Below are positions 23,101 through 29,864 of a DNA stretch of 31,303 nucleotides, piece after piece. Position numbers and translations under genes: made by a program. Each line of letters begins with the position of its first letter. The first letter of the stretch is position 1. The notes under the pieces were generated by a model. It was not told the origin of the DNA, made no database searches, and saw only the letters and a program-made list of their open reading frames with translations. The DNA comes from a virus, in IMG/VR virus record IMGVR_UViG_3300043411_002514, positions 1 through 31,303 of that record; one strand, 5' to 3'.

Positions 23101-23130
23101 TGGAGCAGACGGGATTCGAACCCGTGTGTT
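23101..23130 (-). tRNA. tRNA 3' end (acceptor strand and T-arm) without a clear 5' half
   Basis: The T-arm ACGGG-TTCGAAT-CCCGT is followed by CTGCTCC and a discriminator A, as in a normal tRNA. The required 5' strand GGAGCAG is not found within 400 bp upstream; AGAGCAG on the minus strand near 23300 pairs at six of seven positions, but what follows does not form a D-arm. It is a fragment, or a second interrupted tRNA. Confidence 0.45.
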
Positions 23131-23434
23131 CAAAAGTTTTCAAATTAAATATTGCACAAGCTTGTAATTAAGGCTAACTTTGGGTTAGCAATTGCACTAT
23201 ATAGTTTTCAGTAAACTATCAAAAAACATATTGTAAAGCACTGTTTTGATCCAGGTTTCAGTTGCCGGTACCTGGAGACCCCGCAATGTTAGGCAGCTAT
23301 CGCTGCTCTTCTTGCTGGAAGGGTTATTACCTTGCCGATTATTGGTCGATACTTTTTGTTACCCGATAAATATCAAATCCGGGACTTGCAATTTAATCCT
23401 ACTAGTCTTGAGTCGATGGCCTTTCTGCCCCATA
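23131..23434. other. Gene-free structured stretch
   Basis: No protein gene is supported. On the minus strand there are several strong hairpins: GCTAAC/GTTAGC near 23175-23190, ATAGTTT/AAACTAT near 23200-23218, CCAGGT/ACCTGG near 23251-23275, and GCAGC-GATA-GCTGC near 23292-23306. The stretch lies between an intrinsic terminator and a tRNA 3' end, so it would need its own promoter; none is obvious. Confidence 0.5.
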
Positions 23435-23471
23435 TAAAAAAGAGAGCCCTATTGGGCAACAGGGCTCTCTT
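23435..23471 (-). terminator. Strong intrinsic terminator
   Basis: An 11-bp perfect stem (23461-23471 with 23440-23450) with a 10-nt loop is followed on the minus strand by TTTTTT. It ends the small unit of genes from 24.8 to 23.5 kb. Confidence 0.9.
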
Positions 23472-23515
23472 AGACTCTAAAAAACCGAAATTATTCCGTT
23501 TTCATGTTACCGGGT

Positions 23516-23926
23516 TCAGCATCGCCTATGTAGGCAGGGCATCTGCAGGATAACGGGAAAGGTCGGAATGGTATTATAATAAATAAAAGGGAGACTTGCA
23601 GTTATCCATCTGTCAGGAGGACGAATGGCGCGGGTCTCGAACAATTGTGGAGCTGCCAACTCCGGTTTGCAGAAGGGATGTTCCTCCTTAACGGTAGGAA
23701 GCAGCACCATCTCTGGCATTGATACGGTCATAACCAGGACAGGGGCCTGGAACACCGGTGTTGAAAGGATCGAAAGTTCAATTTTATCATCGCACGGTCG
23801 ATTTGTCGGGGGACTTGCCGAGATGCTGTCGATAAAAAAGGTACTTAACAACCCAATCAACAGAAACGAAAACACTTTGAAAGGTCTCATAACTGAGGAT
23901 TTAAAAGGTTTGTGAATAAGAGCCAT
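23516..23926 (-). CDS. Probable exported small protein
   Basis: The protein has a signal peptide (MRPFKVFSFLLIGLLSTFF, cleavage near SISA) if the second ATG at 23890 is used, and a longer basic N-region with the ATG at 23926. The mature part of about 100 residues is Pro-rich with four Cys and no known family. Its 3' end lies in a hairpin-rich stretch (for example 23493-23498 with 23564-23569) and a terminator follows. The GC content is higher than in its neighbours. An opposite frame at 23625-23915 exists but fits the gene order less well. Confidence 0.5.
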   Translation of the reverse strand: MALIHKPFKSSVMRPFKVFSFLLIGLLSTFFIDSISASPPTNRPCDDKIELSILSTPVFQAPVLVMTVSMPEMVLLPTVKEEHPFCKPELAAPQLFETRAIRPPDRWITASLPFIYYNTIPTFPVILQMPCLHRRC

Positions 23927-23932
23927 GAACTA

Positions 23933-24043
23933 CTAATGATACATTATTAGTCCATAAATGTACATAAACACCAGTGTAGCTCCAACAGTAAGAATTGCTA
24001 CACCAGTACGTCTTAGATATTTCTTAATTAGCGTTCGATCCAT
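23933..24043 (-). CDS. 36-residue single-span membrane protein
   Basis: The frame MDRTLIKKYLRRTG is followed by a membrane helix (VAILTVGATLVFMYIYGLIM) and ends YH. A basic N-terminus would put the C-terminus outside. It precedes the exported-protein gene by 6 bp. The two together could be a lysis or envelope pair, but that is inference. Confidence 0.6.
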   Translation of the reverse strand: MDRTLIKKYLRRTGVAILTVGATLVFMYIYGLIMYH

Positions 24044-24065
24044 AGGGGTTTACTTTTTCAGCTAA

Positions 24066-24185
24066 CTAACAGTTAATGTAGGGCTTTATAACGGCACATT
24101 TGTTCCTATCCACCGTTGCATAGAATCTGCCGTCTACGGATCCAGGAGCCAATCCTGTTGGGTGCAACATGGATTTGGACTCCAT
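24066..24185 (-). CDS. Possible 39-residue protein
   Basis: The frame MESKSMLHPTGLAPGSVDGR continues with RFYATVDRNKCAVIK and a terminal Cys. A palindrome (AAGCAAGCTTGCTT) lies just before its ATG. The stretch that codes for TGLAPG is nearly repeated at 18667-18681 on the same strand. It may be a real micro-gene, or an RNA. Confidence 0.45.
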   Translation of the reverse strand: MESKSMLHPTGLAPGSVDGRFYATVDRNKCAVIKPYINC

Positions 24186-24227
24186 GTGAAGCAAGCTTGC
24201 TTTCTTATATAGCTATGGAAAATAAAT

Positions 24228-24291
24228 CGTTGTCCCAGAGGGGAGCAGTTTTCATGTCTTGCTCAGGACTCAAGAATAAGACATAACAACG
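24228..24291. ncRNA. Nested inverted repeats, possible structured RNA
   Basis: CGTTGT (24228-24233) pairs with ACAACG (24286-24291), and inside it ATGTCTT (24254-24260) pairs with AAGACAT (24278-24284). The middle reads CTTG-N9-CAAG on the plus strand. A CCC-AGA-GGGG hairpin sits in the left bulge. No known RNA family is recognised. Confidence 0.35.
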
Positions 24292-24318
24292 GGTTTGTAA
24301 TGTGAGTTGAAATGTAAC

Positions 24319-24519
24319 TTAAACGGGGGCTATTGCTGCCGGTTCATCAAAATAACGTAAGTAGGCTTCTACTAAACGAGTAGCTTCTCTTACGGGTCTT
24401 TTCTCTTTAAGCAAATCAATTGCTTGGTCTCTTCCTGCTAATCTTATAAGAAAGCCTAGCCCTTGAAATTCCTTTAAGGGCATCTTCTTTAAGCATTCAG
24501 GTAAATCAGAAGGCATCAT
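24319..24519 (-). CDS. Small hypothetical protein
   Basis: A 66-residue mostly helical protein (MMPSDLPECLKKMPLKEF...) with an Ala/Pro tail. It overlaps the upstream gene by 4 nt (ATGA), so both are translated from one message. No family is recognised. Confidence 0.65.
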   Translation of the reverse strand: MMPSDLPECLKKMPLKEFQGLGFLIRLAGRDQAIDLLKEKRPVREATRLVEAYLRYFDEPAAIAPV

Positions 24520-24776
24520 TTGTCGGCGAATTGGACATTAATCATTTGCATTCTACGTACTCTTTTGGATTCTTTTCTGTAACTGTCTATCGCTGTTTCT
24601 ACATCTTCGCAGTTAAGACGACTATAATCTTCTCTGTTACATACAAGGGCTCCTCCGAGCCTTACTCCAGGCATGTTTGATTTAAGAACCATGCCTATGA
24701 ACTGACGTTTGTCAGTACTGGGGGTTTCAATAACCAAAGTAGTACCTATTGGATTTCCAACATAAAGATAATACAT
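24516..24776 (-). CDS. Small hypothetical protein
   Basis: An 86-residue protein, MYYLYVGNPIGTTLVIETP..., beta-rich at the start and with a very basic helix near the end (DSYRKESKRVRRMQM). The basic helix could touch nucleic acid. It is the first gene after an intrinsic terminator. No family is recognised. Confidence 0.65.
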   Translation of the reverse strand: MYYLYVGNPIGTTLVIETPSTDKRQFIGMVLKSNMPGVRLGGALVCNREDYSRLNCEDVETAIDSYRKESKRVRRMQMINVQFADK

Positions 24777-24797
24777 AACGGTTAGATTAAAAGATTA

Positions 24798-24839
24798 AGA
24801 AAACGCAAAGGAGATCAGTTATATCTAACCTCCCTTGCA
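24798..24839 (-). terminator. Intrinsic terminator downstream of the 25.6 kb gene
   Basis: A 9-bp stem with one G-T pair (24831-24839 with 24806-24814) is followed on the minus strand by GTTTTCTT. A second, wider repeat GGTTAGAT/ATCTAACC (24781-24788 and 24825-24832) shares part of it, so two exclusive folds are possible. Confidence 0.65.
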
Positions 24840-24850
24840 AATCCCATGAA

Positions 24851-25630
24851 CTATCTTATTACTGCATCCATTTCTAAAAGAATCTGGCCTACAGCCTCTT
24901 CATCCTTTCGTTCGTCAGCAGCTATTAACAATGGAGTGAGACGTAAAATCTCACTTGTCTTAGTTTTTAGAGAAAGGGGAACAACATTTTCGGTATAGAC
25001 TGATGATTGATAAACAAAATCACCTGAGGCAAACCGTTGATTTAAAAGTCGTTCTTCTTTTTCTTGCTTTTCCCGTGCTTGTTGTTCTTCTAATGCTTTC
25101 ATTCTCGCCATTTCGGCATCATACTTTCCTGAAAGCATATCAACAATGATTTTAGCTTTACGTTCTTCCCATTCTTCTTTTATCTTAAAAGAAGTATTCC
25201 AATGATATCCACAAGTACTATAAGGACCCCTAGTTTCTTTATCTTCATAACCACTAGTAATTCGTGCAGCTTCTTGTATTCTATCTGTAAAGGTAAATAA
25301 AGGACTAGCTTTTAGTGACTTTGAGGCTAATCGAGATTTATAGTCTTCATATTCTCTAAATATAGACTGCGGACAGTACCTCAACCAAGCTATTTTTTCA
25401 TCTTCCTTTTTACAAATGTGGAAATCTCTTTCTATTTTGTATACGTAGAAGATAGGATCAGTCTTGACTTTTTTTTCAGCTCTATAGCTTTTGTAAAAAC
25501 CAGGACCATAAACTAGTAAGAATAAGATGATAACACCGATGATAGACCACATCATTTTTTTTAGTTTTGAGTGTAAACATAAGCGGGATGCCAGAAAATC
25601 AGATTTCGTTGTTCCATATCGTTCTGACAT
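24851..25630 (-). CDS. Membrane-anchored hypothetical protein
   Basis: One N-terminal membrane helix (MMWSIIGVIILFLLVYGPGF) is followed by about 210 residues with a long charged coiled coil (ALEEQQAREKQEKEERLLNQ) near 180 and a helical end. The frame opens at 25630 just after the upstream gene, but an ATG at 25555 right before the helix has a stronger A-rich leader, and is a likely alternative start. Function is unknown; a role at the cell envelope is inference. Confidence 0.7.
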   Translation of the reverse strand: MSERYGTTKSDFLASRLCLHSKLKKMMWSIIGVIILFLLVYGPGFYKSYRAEKKVKTDPIFYVYKIERDFHICKKEDEKIAWLRYCPQSIFREYEDYKSRLASKSLKASPLFTFTDRIQEAARITSGYEDKETRGPYSTCGYHWNTSFKIKEEWEERKAKIIVDMLSGKYDAEMARMKALEEQQAREKQEKEERLLNQRFASGDFVYQSSVYTENVVPLSLKTKTSEILRLTPLLIAADERKDEEAVGQILLEMDAVIR

Positions 25631-25639
25631 CCCCTCTGC

Positions 25640-26017
25640 TTATGCGAGAATAGCTTTTCCTTGATTGTAATTTATGCACATTAATTCATAGTGCTGTTGG
25701 TCTCTTTCTTTATCAGAAACGAACGCAAGGAACGAACTTTCCGAATCATGAATCCCTTTCCAAAGGTGGGCAACAAGATCCAGCCATCCATGTAAAATGC
25801 TGGAATCGCTAGTGTCAACCATTGATAAAGGGAATAGGACCACATGCTTACTGCTAATAATGTTCTTTTCATTTTTTCCTGTTATTTCCAAGGTAACGTT
25901 GGTGTCGTGAGAGGATATGTTAATAGTCATCTCTTTTGTGTTGATTTGACTAAATTCCCATATGCTCTTCAAAACATCAAGAGTGAACCCCATGCTTAGT
26001 ATATCGCTTAGTTTCAT
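25640..26017 (-). CDS. Hypothetical protein
   Basis: About 125 residues from the ATG at 26017 (MKLSDILSMGFTLDVLK). The protein is soluble and mixed alpha/beta, with INISSHDTNVTLEITG as a clear beta hairpin. It overlaps the upstream gene by 41 nt. No family is recognised. Confidence 0.65.
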   Translation of the reverse strand: MKLSDILSMGFTLDVLKSIWEFSQINTKEMTINISSHDTNVTLEITGKNEKNIISSKHVVLFPLSMVDTSDSSILHGWLDLVAHLWKGIHDSESSFLAFVSDKERDQQHYELMCINYNQGKAILA

Positions 26018-26234
26018 TTTTCTTGATTTTTTTGATACATACACCATTTCTCACTTCGAGTAAGTGAAACTTCAATCGTTCTGGTTGCTCTCTTGCCCAT
26101 TCCAAACAGTACAGTTTAAGAGTAGCAACACTGTAGCCTTTAAAGTAAACTGCTGCCCCGGCCTCTAGATCATCTAGTCTTCGAAACAGCAGTTTCTTTA
26201 AATCATTACATGAATTCAGTTCAATTTCAAACAT
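25977..26234 (-). CDS. Small hypothetical protein
   Basis: About 85 residues from the ATG at 26234 (MFEIELNSCNDLKKL). An ATG at 26261 would add nine residues, but the sequence between looks like a leader. The C-terminus is basic (CIKKIKKNETKRYTKH). No family is recognised. A terminator lies just upstream, so a promoter is expected at about 26240-26275, though I see none clearly. Confidence 0.6.
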   Translation of the reverse strand: MFEIELNSCNDLKKLLFRRLDDLEAGAAVYFKGYSVATLKLYCLEWAREQPERLKFHLLEVRNGVCIKKIKKNETKRYTKHGVHS

Positions 26235-26271
26235 ATGCTTAGTTATTGAGTTACTTAGCATTTCCAGAAAA

Positions 26272-26299
26272 CTAAAGGCAGAGCGTGGTCTCTGCCCCT
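26272..26299 (-). terminator. Intrinsic terminator downstream of the amidotransferase pair
   Basis: A 7-bp stem (26290-26296 with 26277-26283), 6-nt loop, is followed on the minus strand by TTTAGTTTT. It lies 12 bp after the stop of the 26312 gene. Confidence 0.75.
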
Positions 26300-26311
26300 T
26301 ACATACCCGTT

Positions 26312-27091
26312 TTAAAGGTTGGCAAGCATAGGCTCTACCAGGTAATGGAATAGCTTACAGTTCATGTTTTCAGGATGATACTGGAAAGCTATATACGGTA
26401 GTGTCTTATGCTTAATGATTTCTGGTATTGCAAGAAAACTGGTTGGATCTTTTTTCCAAACCATCTTGCCTTCAATGAGTTCGTCCTCTTCTTTTCTCCA
26501 ACGTTTAGCGTGATTAACTTCATCACGATACATCTTGATAGTAGTAGGACAATGTTTGAGAGTATGGGACCACCCGATTAATTCAAAACCATCTGCGATC
26601 TTCTTAACGCATTGGTGATGATAGGAGTTGGTGCCGTAAATTCTGAAATCGATCTTATTCTCAGGATCGTAGATCTCAGTGTAAATGTCATGATGCCTTT
26701 CTTCCCTCTTGTTTGGGTGGCCTTGATGACCTTTGATATCCTGGAAAAGACTGCCCCCCATTGCTACATTCAAGGTTTGCATACCTCTGCATATACCAAT
26801 GATAGGTTTTCCTGTCTTAATCCATTCAGGTAAAAATACTTTGTCAAGATACTCAAAATGAGGATTGCTCCTCTGAGTCCAGTAGTGCGGTCTTTCACCA
26901 TATCTTGCAGGGTCCACATCGGCCCCACCAGGTATGACAAGAACATCCGCCGATAATAATCGCTCGTTTATCGTTAACGGTGTGATCAGTCTAGCATTTC
27001 CATAAGGAAACATTAGTTGAAAATAATCAATTTTCTGATGCACCGAATTTTCGAAAACATCTCCGTATAAAAGAATATCCAAGTCTTGCAT
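26312..27091 (-). CDS. Class I glutamine amidotransferase / peptidase C26 (PuuD-like)
   Basis: A 259-residue free-standing GATase. The nucleophile elbow is GICRGMQTLN with Cys101, the His/Glu pair is FQYHPEN at 237-243 (His239, Glu241), and VIPGGADVDP at 52-61 is the oxyanion loop as in PuuD. SYHHQ at 156-160 is the family's extra His motif. PuuD hydrolyses gamma-glutamyl amides; phage members may cut or supply glutamine-derived groups. It overlaps a second, divergent paralog by one base. The full triad suggests that it is active. Confidence 0.92.
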   Translation of the reverse strand: MQDLDILLYGDVFENSVHQKIDYFQLMFPYGNARLITPLTINERLLSADVLVIPGGADVDPARYGERPHYWTQRSNPHFEYLDKVFLPEWIKTGKPIIGICRGMQTLNVAMGGSLFQDIKGHQGHPNKREERHHDIYTEIYDPENKIDFRIYGTNSYHHQCVKKIADGFELIGWSHTLKHCPTTIKMYRDEVNHAKRWRKEEDELIEGKMVWKKDPTSFLAIPEIIKHKTLPYIAFQYHPENMNCKLFHYLVEPMLANL

Positions 27092-27741
27092 TAGACAAGT
27101 TCGCCATTTAAAAGCTCATAAAGTCTTTCTCTGAACCACTCATTAGCAGGAGAGTAATAATCCAACATTTCAGGATGTGGTTGAATCCCCAATGCATTCA
27201 TTGTAGGATACGCCACCACTTCACATTCAACTGAAGGATTCAGCTCTTTTCCGTCACCATCTTCATGGTGTTTGAGTAAATTTTCTGTCCATCCCAGAAT
27301 CTTATAATCCTCTTTCGACATATTAAAAGGATACTGGGCTTGGTGATGGGTAGAAGAAACCATAAATTCCTTACCATCAAATGTTTTCATCAAGTGTGGC
27401 CCTGGGTTAGGCTGGTCTTGTACTAGCATTCCTTTAGCAGCACAAGCACAAAGAAATTGAGAGCCCCTGCATATACCCAACATAGGTATATTACGTTTAA
27501 AGGCTATTTCCATGAACTTGATCTCATGCCTATCTCTTTCAATGTTACTGAAAGTTTTTGGATGCTTGTTTTGATCATACACAATAGGATCTACGTCCTC
27601 ACCTCCTAAAAACAAAACTAAATCTGCTTTTAAAAGATCATCCGCAATTACCACATTTGGAATCCAATTGGTGTAATGATACCACGGTTGGGTATAGTAT
27701 ACCCTAATCGGGGACTTTGGCCCCCACAATTTTGCTTCCAT
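27091..27741 (-). CDS. Second class I glutamine amidotransferase / peptidase C26
   Basis: At 216 residues it is shorter than its neighbour but has the same elements: FLGGEDVDP at 44-52, LGICRGSQFL with Cys91, SSTHHQ at 129-134, and QPHPEM with His189 and Glu191. The triad is complete. The low identity between the tandem copies suggests an old duplication and different substrates. It overlaps the upstream gene by 38 nt. Confidence 0.92.
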   Translation of the reverse strand: MEAKLWGPKSPIRVYYTQPWYHYTNWIPNVVIADDLLKADLVLFLGGEDVDPIVYDQNKHPKTFSNIERDRHEIKFMEIAFKRNIPMLGICRGSQFLCACAAKGMLVQDQPNPGPHLMKTFDGKEFMVSSTHHQAQYPFNMSKEDYKILGWTENLLKHHEDGDGKELNPSVECEVVAYPTMNALGIQPHPEMLDYYSPANEWFRERLYELLNGELV

Positions 27742-28489
27742 AAATGTTGAATAAAGTCTTAAAATCGTTTTCTTGCTTAGCGGCTTGTAATTCTTTTTTT
27801 ATAGCAGACATCTCTTGTAAAGTCATTGCATTTTTATATGTAAGACTCCTTAAAAGATAATTTGCATAATATACAGTAGTATAGCCGTCTTTATCTTTAG
27901 GCAGTTCAGCAGGAGCTTGTAATATCAATTTTACAAAGTCCTTATCAGAGTAATACCTTTTAACTTCATTATTGCTTTGTAACAAGCAGTGTCCACTATG
28001 AACTGACTCCTGTACAATAGAATGAGCTAAGAGAAACCTATTGAATGTAGAAATATCTGTTTTATATTCACACAATGCAATAAAGTCTCTAACCATCTTA
28101 TAGTAGGTGTTTTCGTAGAGGTATCTAATAGCATTTAATAAGATTAGATTAACTAATCTACTATTTGCTTGAACTTTAATGTTAAAGATGTAGCATTCTA
28201 CTTCTTTAGCAGCTTCTCGAGTGTAAGTATTATTAAACGAACGAGTTCCTTCTTCTAAAGAAAATACAAATTCACAATCTCTTAGTAAGTTATAATAGGT
28301 ATTAACTTCCTCTGGAGAAAGATGCATAGAAGCACCAGAACCACCAGGATATTTTTTTAATACAATTACTTCTACTTCATTTTGTCCCATTATATTTCCA
28401 TACATACCGCTGAAACATGCGTGGGGTGTGTAGGTATATTTAGGGTCAGGCCTTTTTGGCCCCGGTTGATATAATGTACAGTAGGCCAT
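27704..28489 (-). CDS. Hypothetical protein upstream of the amidotransferases
   Basis: From the ATG at 28489 (MAYCTLYQPGPKRPD), one base after the upstream stop (TAATATG), the protein has 261 residues. The first 60 residues are Pro/Gly/Tyr-rich with CFSGMYGN and GGSGASMHL, possibly a catalytic or binding loop; the rest is helical. Its end overlaps the GAT-I gene by 38 nt, so it is likely a partner or the acceptor protein of that chemistry. I do not recognise a family. Confidence 0.7.
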   Translation of the reverse strand: MAYCTLYQPGPKRPDPKYTYTPHACFSGMYGNIMGQNEVEVIVLKKYPGGSGASMHLSPEEVNTYYNLLRDCEFVFSLEEGTRSFNNTYTREAAKEVECYIFNIKVQANSRLVNLILLNAIRYLYENTYYKMVRDFIALCEYKTDISTFNRFLLAHSIVQESVHSGHCLLQSNNEVKRYYSDKDFVKLILQAPAELPKDKDGYTTVYYANYLLRSLTYKNAMTLQEMSAIKKELQAAKQENDFKTLFNIYGSKIVGAKVPD

Positions 28490-28490
28490 A

Positions 28491-28760
28491 TTATACAAAG
28501 GCTGCTTGAATATACTCATTTAGCTTTTTAATTCTCCTACGAGTAGCTGCTATGAGTAATAATCGTTTATTGTGTAAATCAACTGGATCAACAACATGAA
28601 AAATAGGATAGATACGATTAATATACAATTTTATTTTAATCGTAGTTGTCCTTTTTTGCGTACCTGATGTTTTTGCGAGGTTTTTTTGTTGTTCTAAAAG
28701 CTTTTCGTCTTTTCGAAGTTCCTCGATTAGGTTTTTTAAATCTGGCGTGTCGATAATCAT
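28491..28760 (-). CDS. Small helical hypothetical protein
   Basis: An 89-residue Lys/Arg-rich protein with an N-terminal coiled-coil-like helix (LKNLIEELRKDEKLLEQQKN) and a second basic helix. No family is recognised. It precedes the 27704 gene by one base. Confidence 0.65.
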   Translation of the reverse strand: MIIDTPDLKNLIEELRKDEKLLEQQKNLAKTSGTQKRTTTIKIKLYINRIYPIFHVVDPVDLHNKRLLLIAATRRRIKKLNEYIQAAFV

Positions 28761-28801
28761 ATGCGCTATAAGTCATAGTTAGTGAGTAAACTAAAAGGTA
28801 A

Positions 28802-28835
28802 GAGTTCCCCCCAGCATTACCTGTAAGGGGAACTC
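28802..28835 (-). terminator. Probable terminator
   Basis: A 9-bp stem (28827-28835 with 28802-28810) is followed on the minus strand by TTACCTTTTAG. The T-run is weak, so it may also be a processing or attenuation hairpin. Confidence 0.55.
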
Positions 28836-28840
28836 AAAAA

Positions 28841-29011
28841 CTAAGCGTTAAACAGAACTTTTGCTTTGTGTTCAAGCAAAACGACTTCTGTATGTATTTT
28901 TTTAATTCTCTTGATGTTTCTTTGGTGTTCTTCAGTTAATTCGTTGAGTTCGCTATTTAACTGCACCAGCCTGTCAATAAATTCTTTGCGTTCTTTCTTG
29001 ACGTTGTTCAT
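28841..29011 (-). CDS. 56-residue coiled-coil protein
   Basis: The frame MNNVKKERKEFIDRLVQLNS continues as one charged helix with heptad spacing of Leu, Ile and Val up to KVLFNA. No family is recognised. A hairpin with terminator character follows 6 bp after its stop. Confidence 0.7.
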   Translation of the reverse strand: MNNVKKERKEFIDRLVQLNSELNELTEEHQRNIKRIKKIHTEVVLLEHKAKVLFNA

Positions 29012-29030
29012 GTTGTTTTGAGTTTTAAAA

Positions 29031-29106
29031 AGGGAGCGACTGGGTTCCCACCCGTGTCTAATCCTCTGGAAAAGAGTGGAGGCTTGTCGCTACCTCGTCC
29101 ACCTTG
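29031..29106 (-). other. tRNA-like sequence, poorly folding
   Basis: The minus strand has a 3' part like a T-arm (ACGGG-TGGGAAC-CCAGT) followed by CGCTCCC, a possible D-arm GAGG/CCTC, and a loop TTTTCCA that would give anticodon UUC (Glu). The acceptor strands and the anticodon stem each have two or more mismatches, so it is at best a decayed tRNA. Confidence 0.3.
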
Positions 29107-29125
29107 AAGTGATCTTTAACTCAGG

Positions 29126-29383
29126 TTACGCTACGGTATATTCCGTTTTGTTCATCCTGAAGCCTTTTAATGTCTGAAGGTTGACATTTTTGATGCCACC
29201 CTTGTTGTTCTTAGTGCTGGTTTCATTCATCTTGAGATATCCCAGCGGAGAAGCAGGGACTTGCAAGACTTTACCATTCAGCTTTCTCACTGTTTTGTCC
29301 TTCTTCATGAAGGTAACACTACAGAACTTACCGGCAGCTGATTGCAGCATTGCCAATGCACGAGATTTTGAAATTCGAGCCAT
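29126..29383 (-). CDS. Small basic protein, possible Sm-like SH3 barrel (DUF2693/WYL_2)
   Basis: At 85 residues it has FCSVTFMKKDKTVRKLNGKV at 20-39, the strand-turn-strand pattern F-x-V-x-F-x-KKDG-x-x-R known from DUF2693 small barrels of phages and Bacteroidota. The predicted charge is strongly positive. The function of the family is not known; binding of nucleic acid is inference. Confidence 0.6.
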   Translation of the reverse strand: MARISKSRALAMLQSAAGKFCSVTFMKKDKTVRKLNGKVLQVPASPLGYLKMNETSTKNNKGGIKNVNLQTLKGFRMNKTEYTVA

Positions 29384-29398
29384 ATAGATAAAAATGTT

Positions 29399-29758
29399 TT
29401 ACGTGATAGGTACTATGATTAAAGCAATACGATGGATACGTGCGTGGGCTTCGTCAATGTTTTCTAGTAACAAAGCTTCTCTTATATACGCGGTATCTTG
29501 CATTCTTACATCATCGTTTTTGCGTTGCCGCACAACCTTAAGTAGATTATGTGCAACAGACTTGAGCTGATTCCAATCGTTATGATAATGAAATGCTCGT
29601 TCGCCGACTAATGGTAATCGTTGCCCATTATGGAGCGTTCTACATTTAGTAGCATGCCACCAATAGAAATTACCAAAATCATGTTTGTTTAAATACCAGC
29701 CATCTCTCAAAGCGAGATCGATGTTCATTTGGATATGCGATCCTTTTGCTTGTTCCAT
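29399..29758 (-). CDS. Hypothetical protein
   Basis: 119 residues from the ATG at 29758 (MEQAKGSHIQMNIDLAL). The first half is rich in His and Trp (NFYWWHATKC, AFHYHNDWNQ), the second half is helical and basic. The start is chosen because the longer frame enters the tRNA gene 16 bp upstream. No family is recognised. Confidence 0.65.
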   Translation of the reverse strand: MEQAKGSHIQMNIDLALRDGWYLNKHDFGNFYWWHATKCRTLHNGQRLPLVGERAFHYHNDWNQLKSVAHNLLKVVRQRKNDDVRMQDTAYIREALLLENIDEAHARIHRIALIIVPIT

Positions 29759-29773
29759 GACTATTATTATTTG

Positions 29774-29850
29774 CGGCCGCACAGAGTTTCGAACTCCGGA
29801 TACCACTTAATTATTCATTAAGTTGCTCTACCAACTGAGCTATTACGGCC
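29774..29850 (-). tRNA. tRNA with abnormal anticodon loop
   Basis: A 77-nt cloverleaf: acceptor GGCCGTA/TGCGGCC, D-arm GCTC-AGTTGGTA-GAGC, T-arm CGGAG-TTCGAAA-CTCTG, all well paired. The anticodon stem ACTTA/TAAGT encloses 9 nt (ATGAATAAT); two more A-T pairs can form, leaving a 5-nt loop GAATA. If T33 is the second loop base the next three are GAA (Phe). The D-arm and anticodon stem look like tRNA-Asn of Bacteroidota. The amino-acid identity is therefore open. Confidence 0.8.
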
Positions 29851-29864
29851 AAACCATTAAAATA

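Noticed and set aside
22978-23133. 52-residue N-terminal extension of the 22759 gene
   Set aside because: The extension is a translation of tRNA sequence.
23625-23915. Plus-strand 96-residue frame
   Set aside because: It is antisense to a frame with a signal peptide and to the general gene direction, lacks a leader that looks like a ribosome site, and matches no known fold.
24120-24190. tRNA-Trp
   Set aside because: An ATGGA-GTCCAAA-TCCAT arm with a CCA-like anticodon is present, but no acceptor stem and no TTCRA T-loop can be formed; a 39-codon frame explains the stretch better.
29031-29106. Functional tRNA-Glu
   Set aside because: The loop TTTTCCA and the T-arm-like end are suggestive, but the acceptor and anticodon stems have too many mismatches; kept only as a low-confidence tRNA-like sequence.
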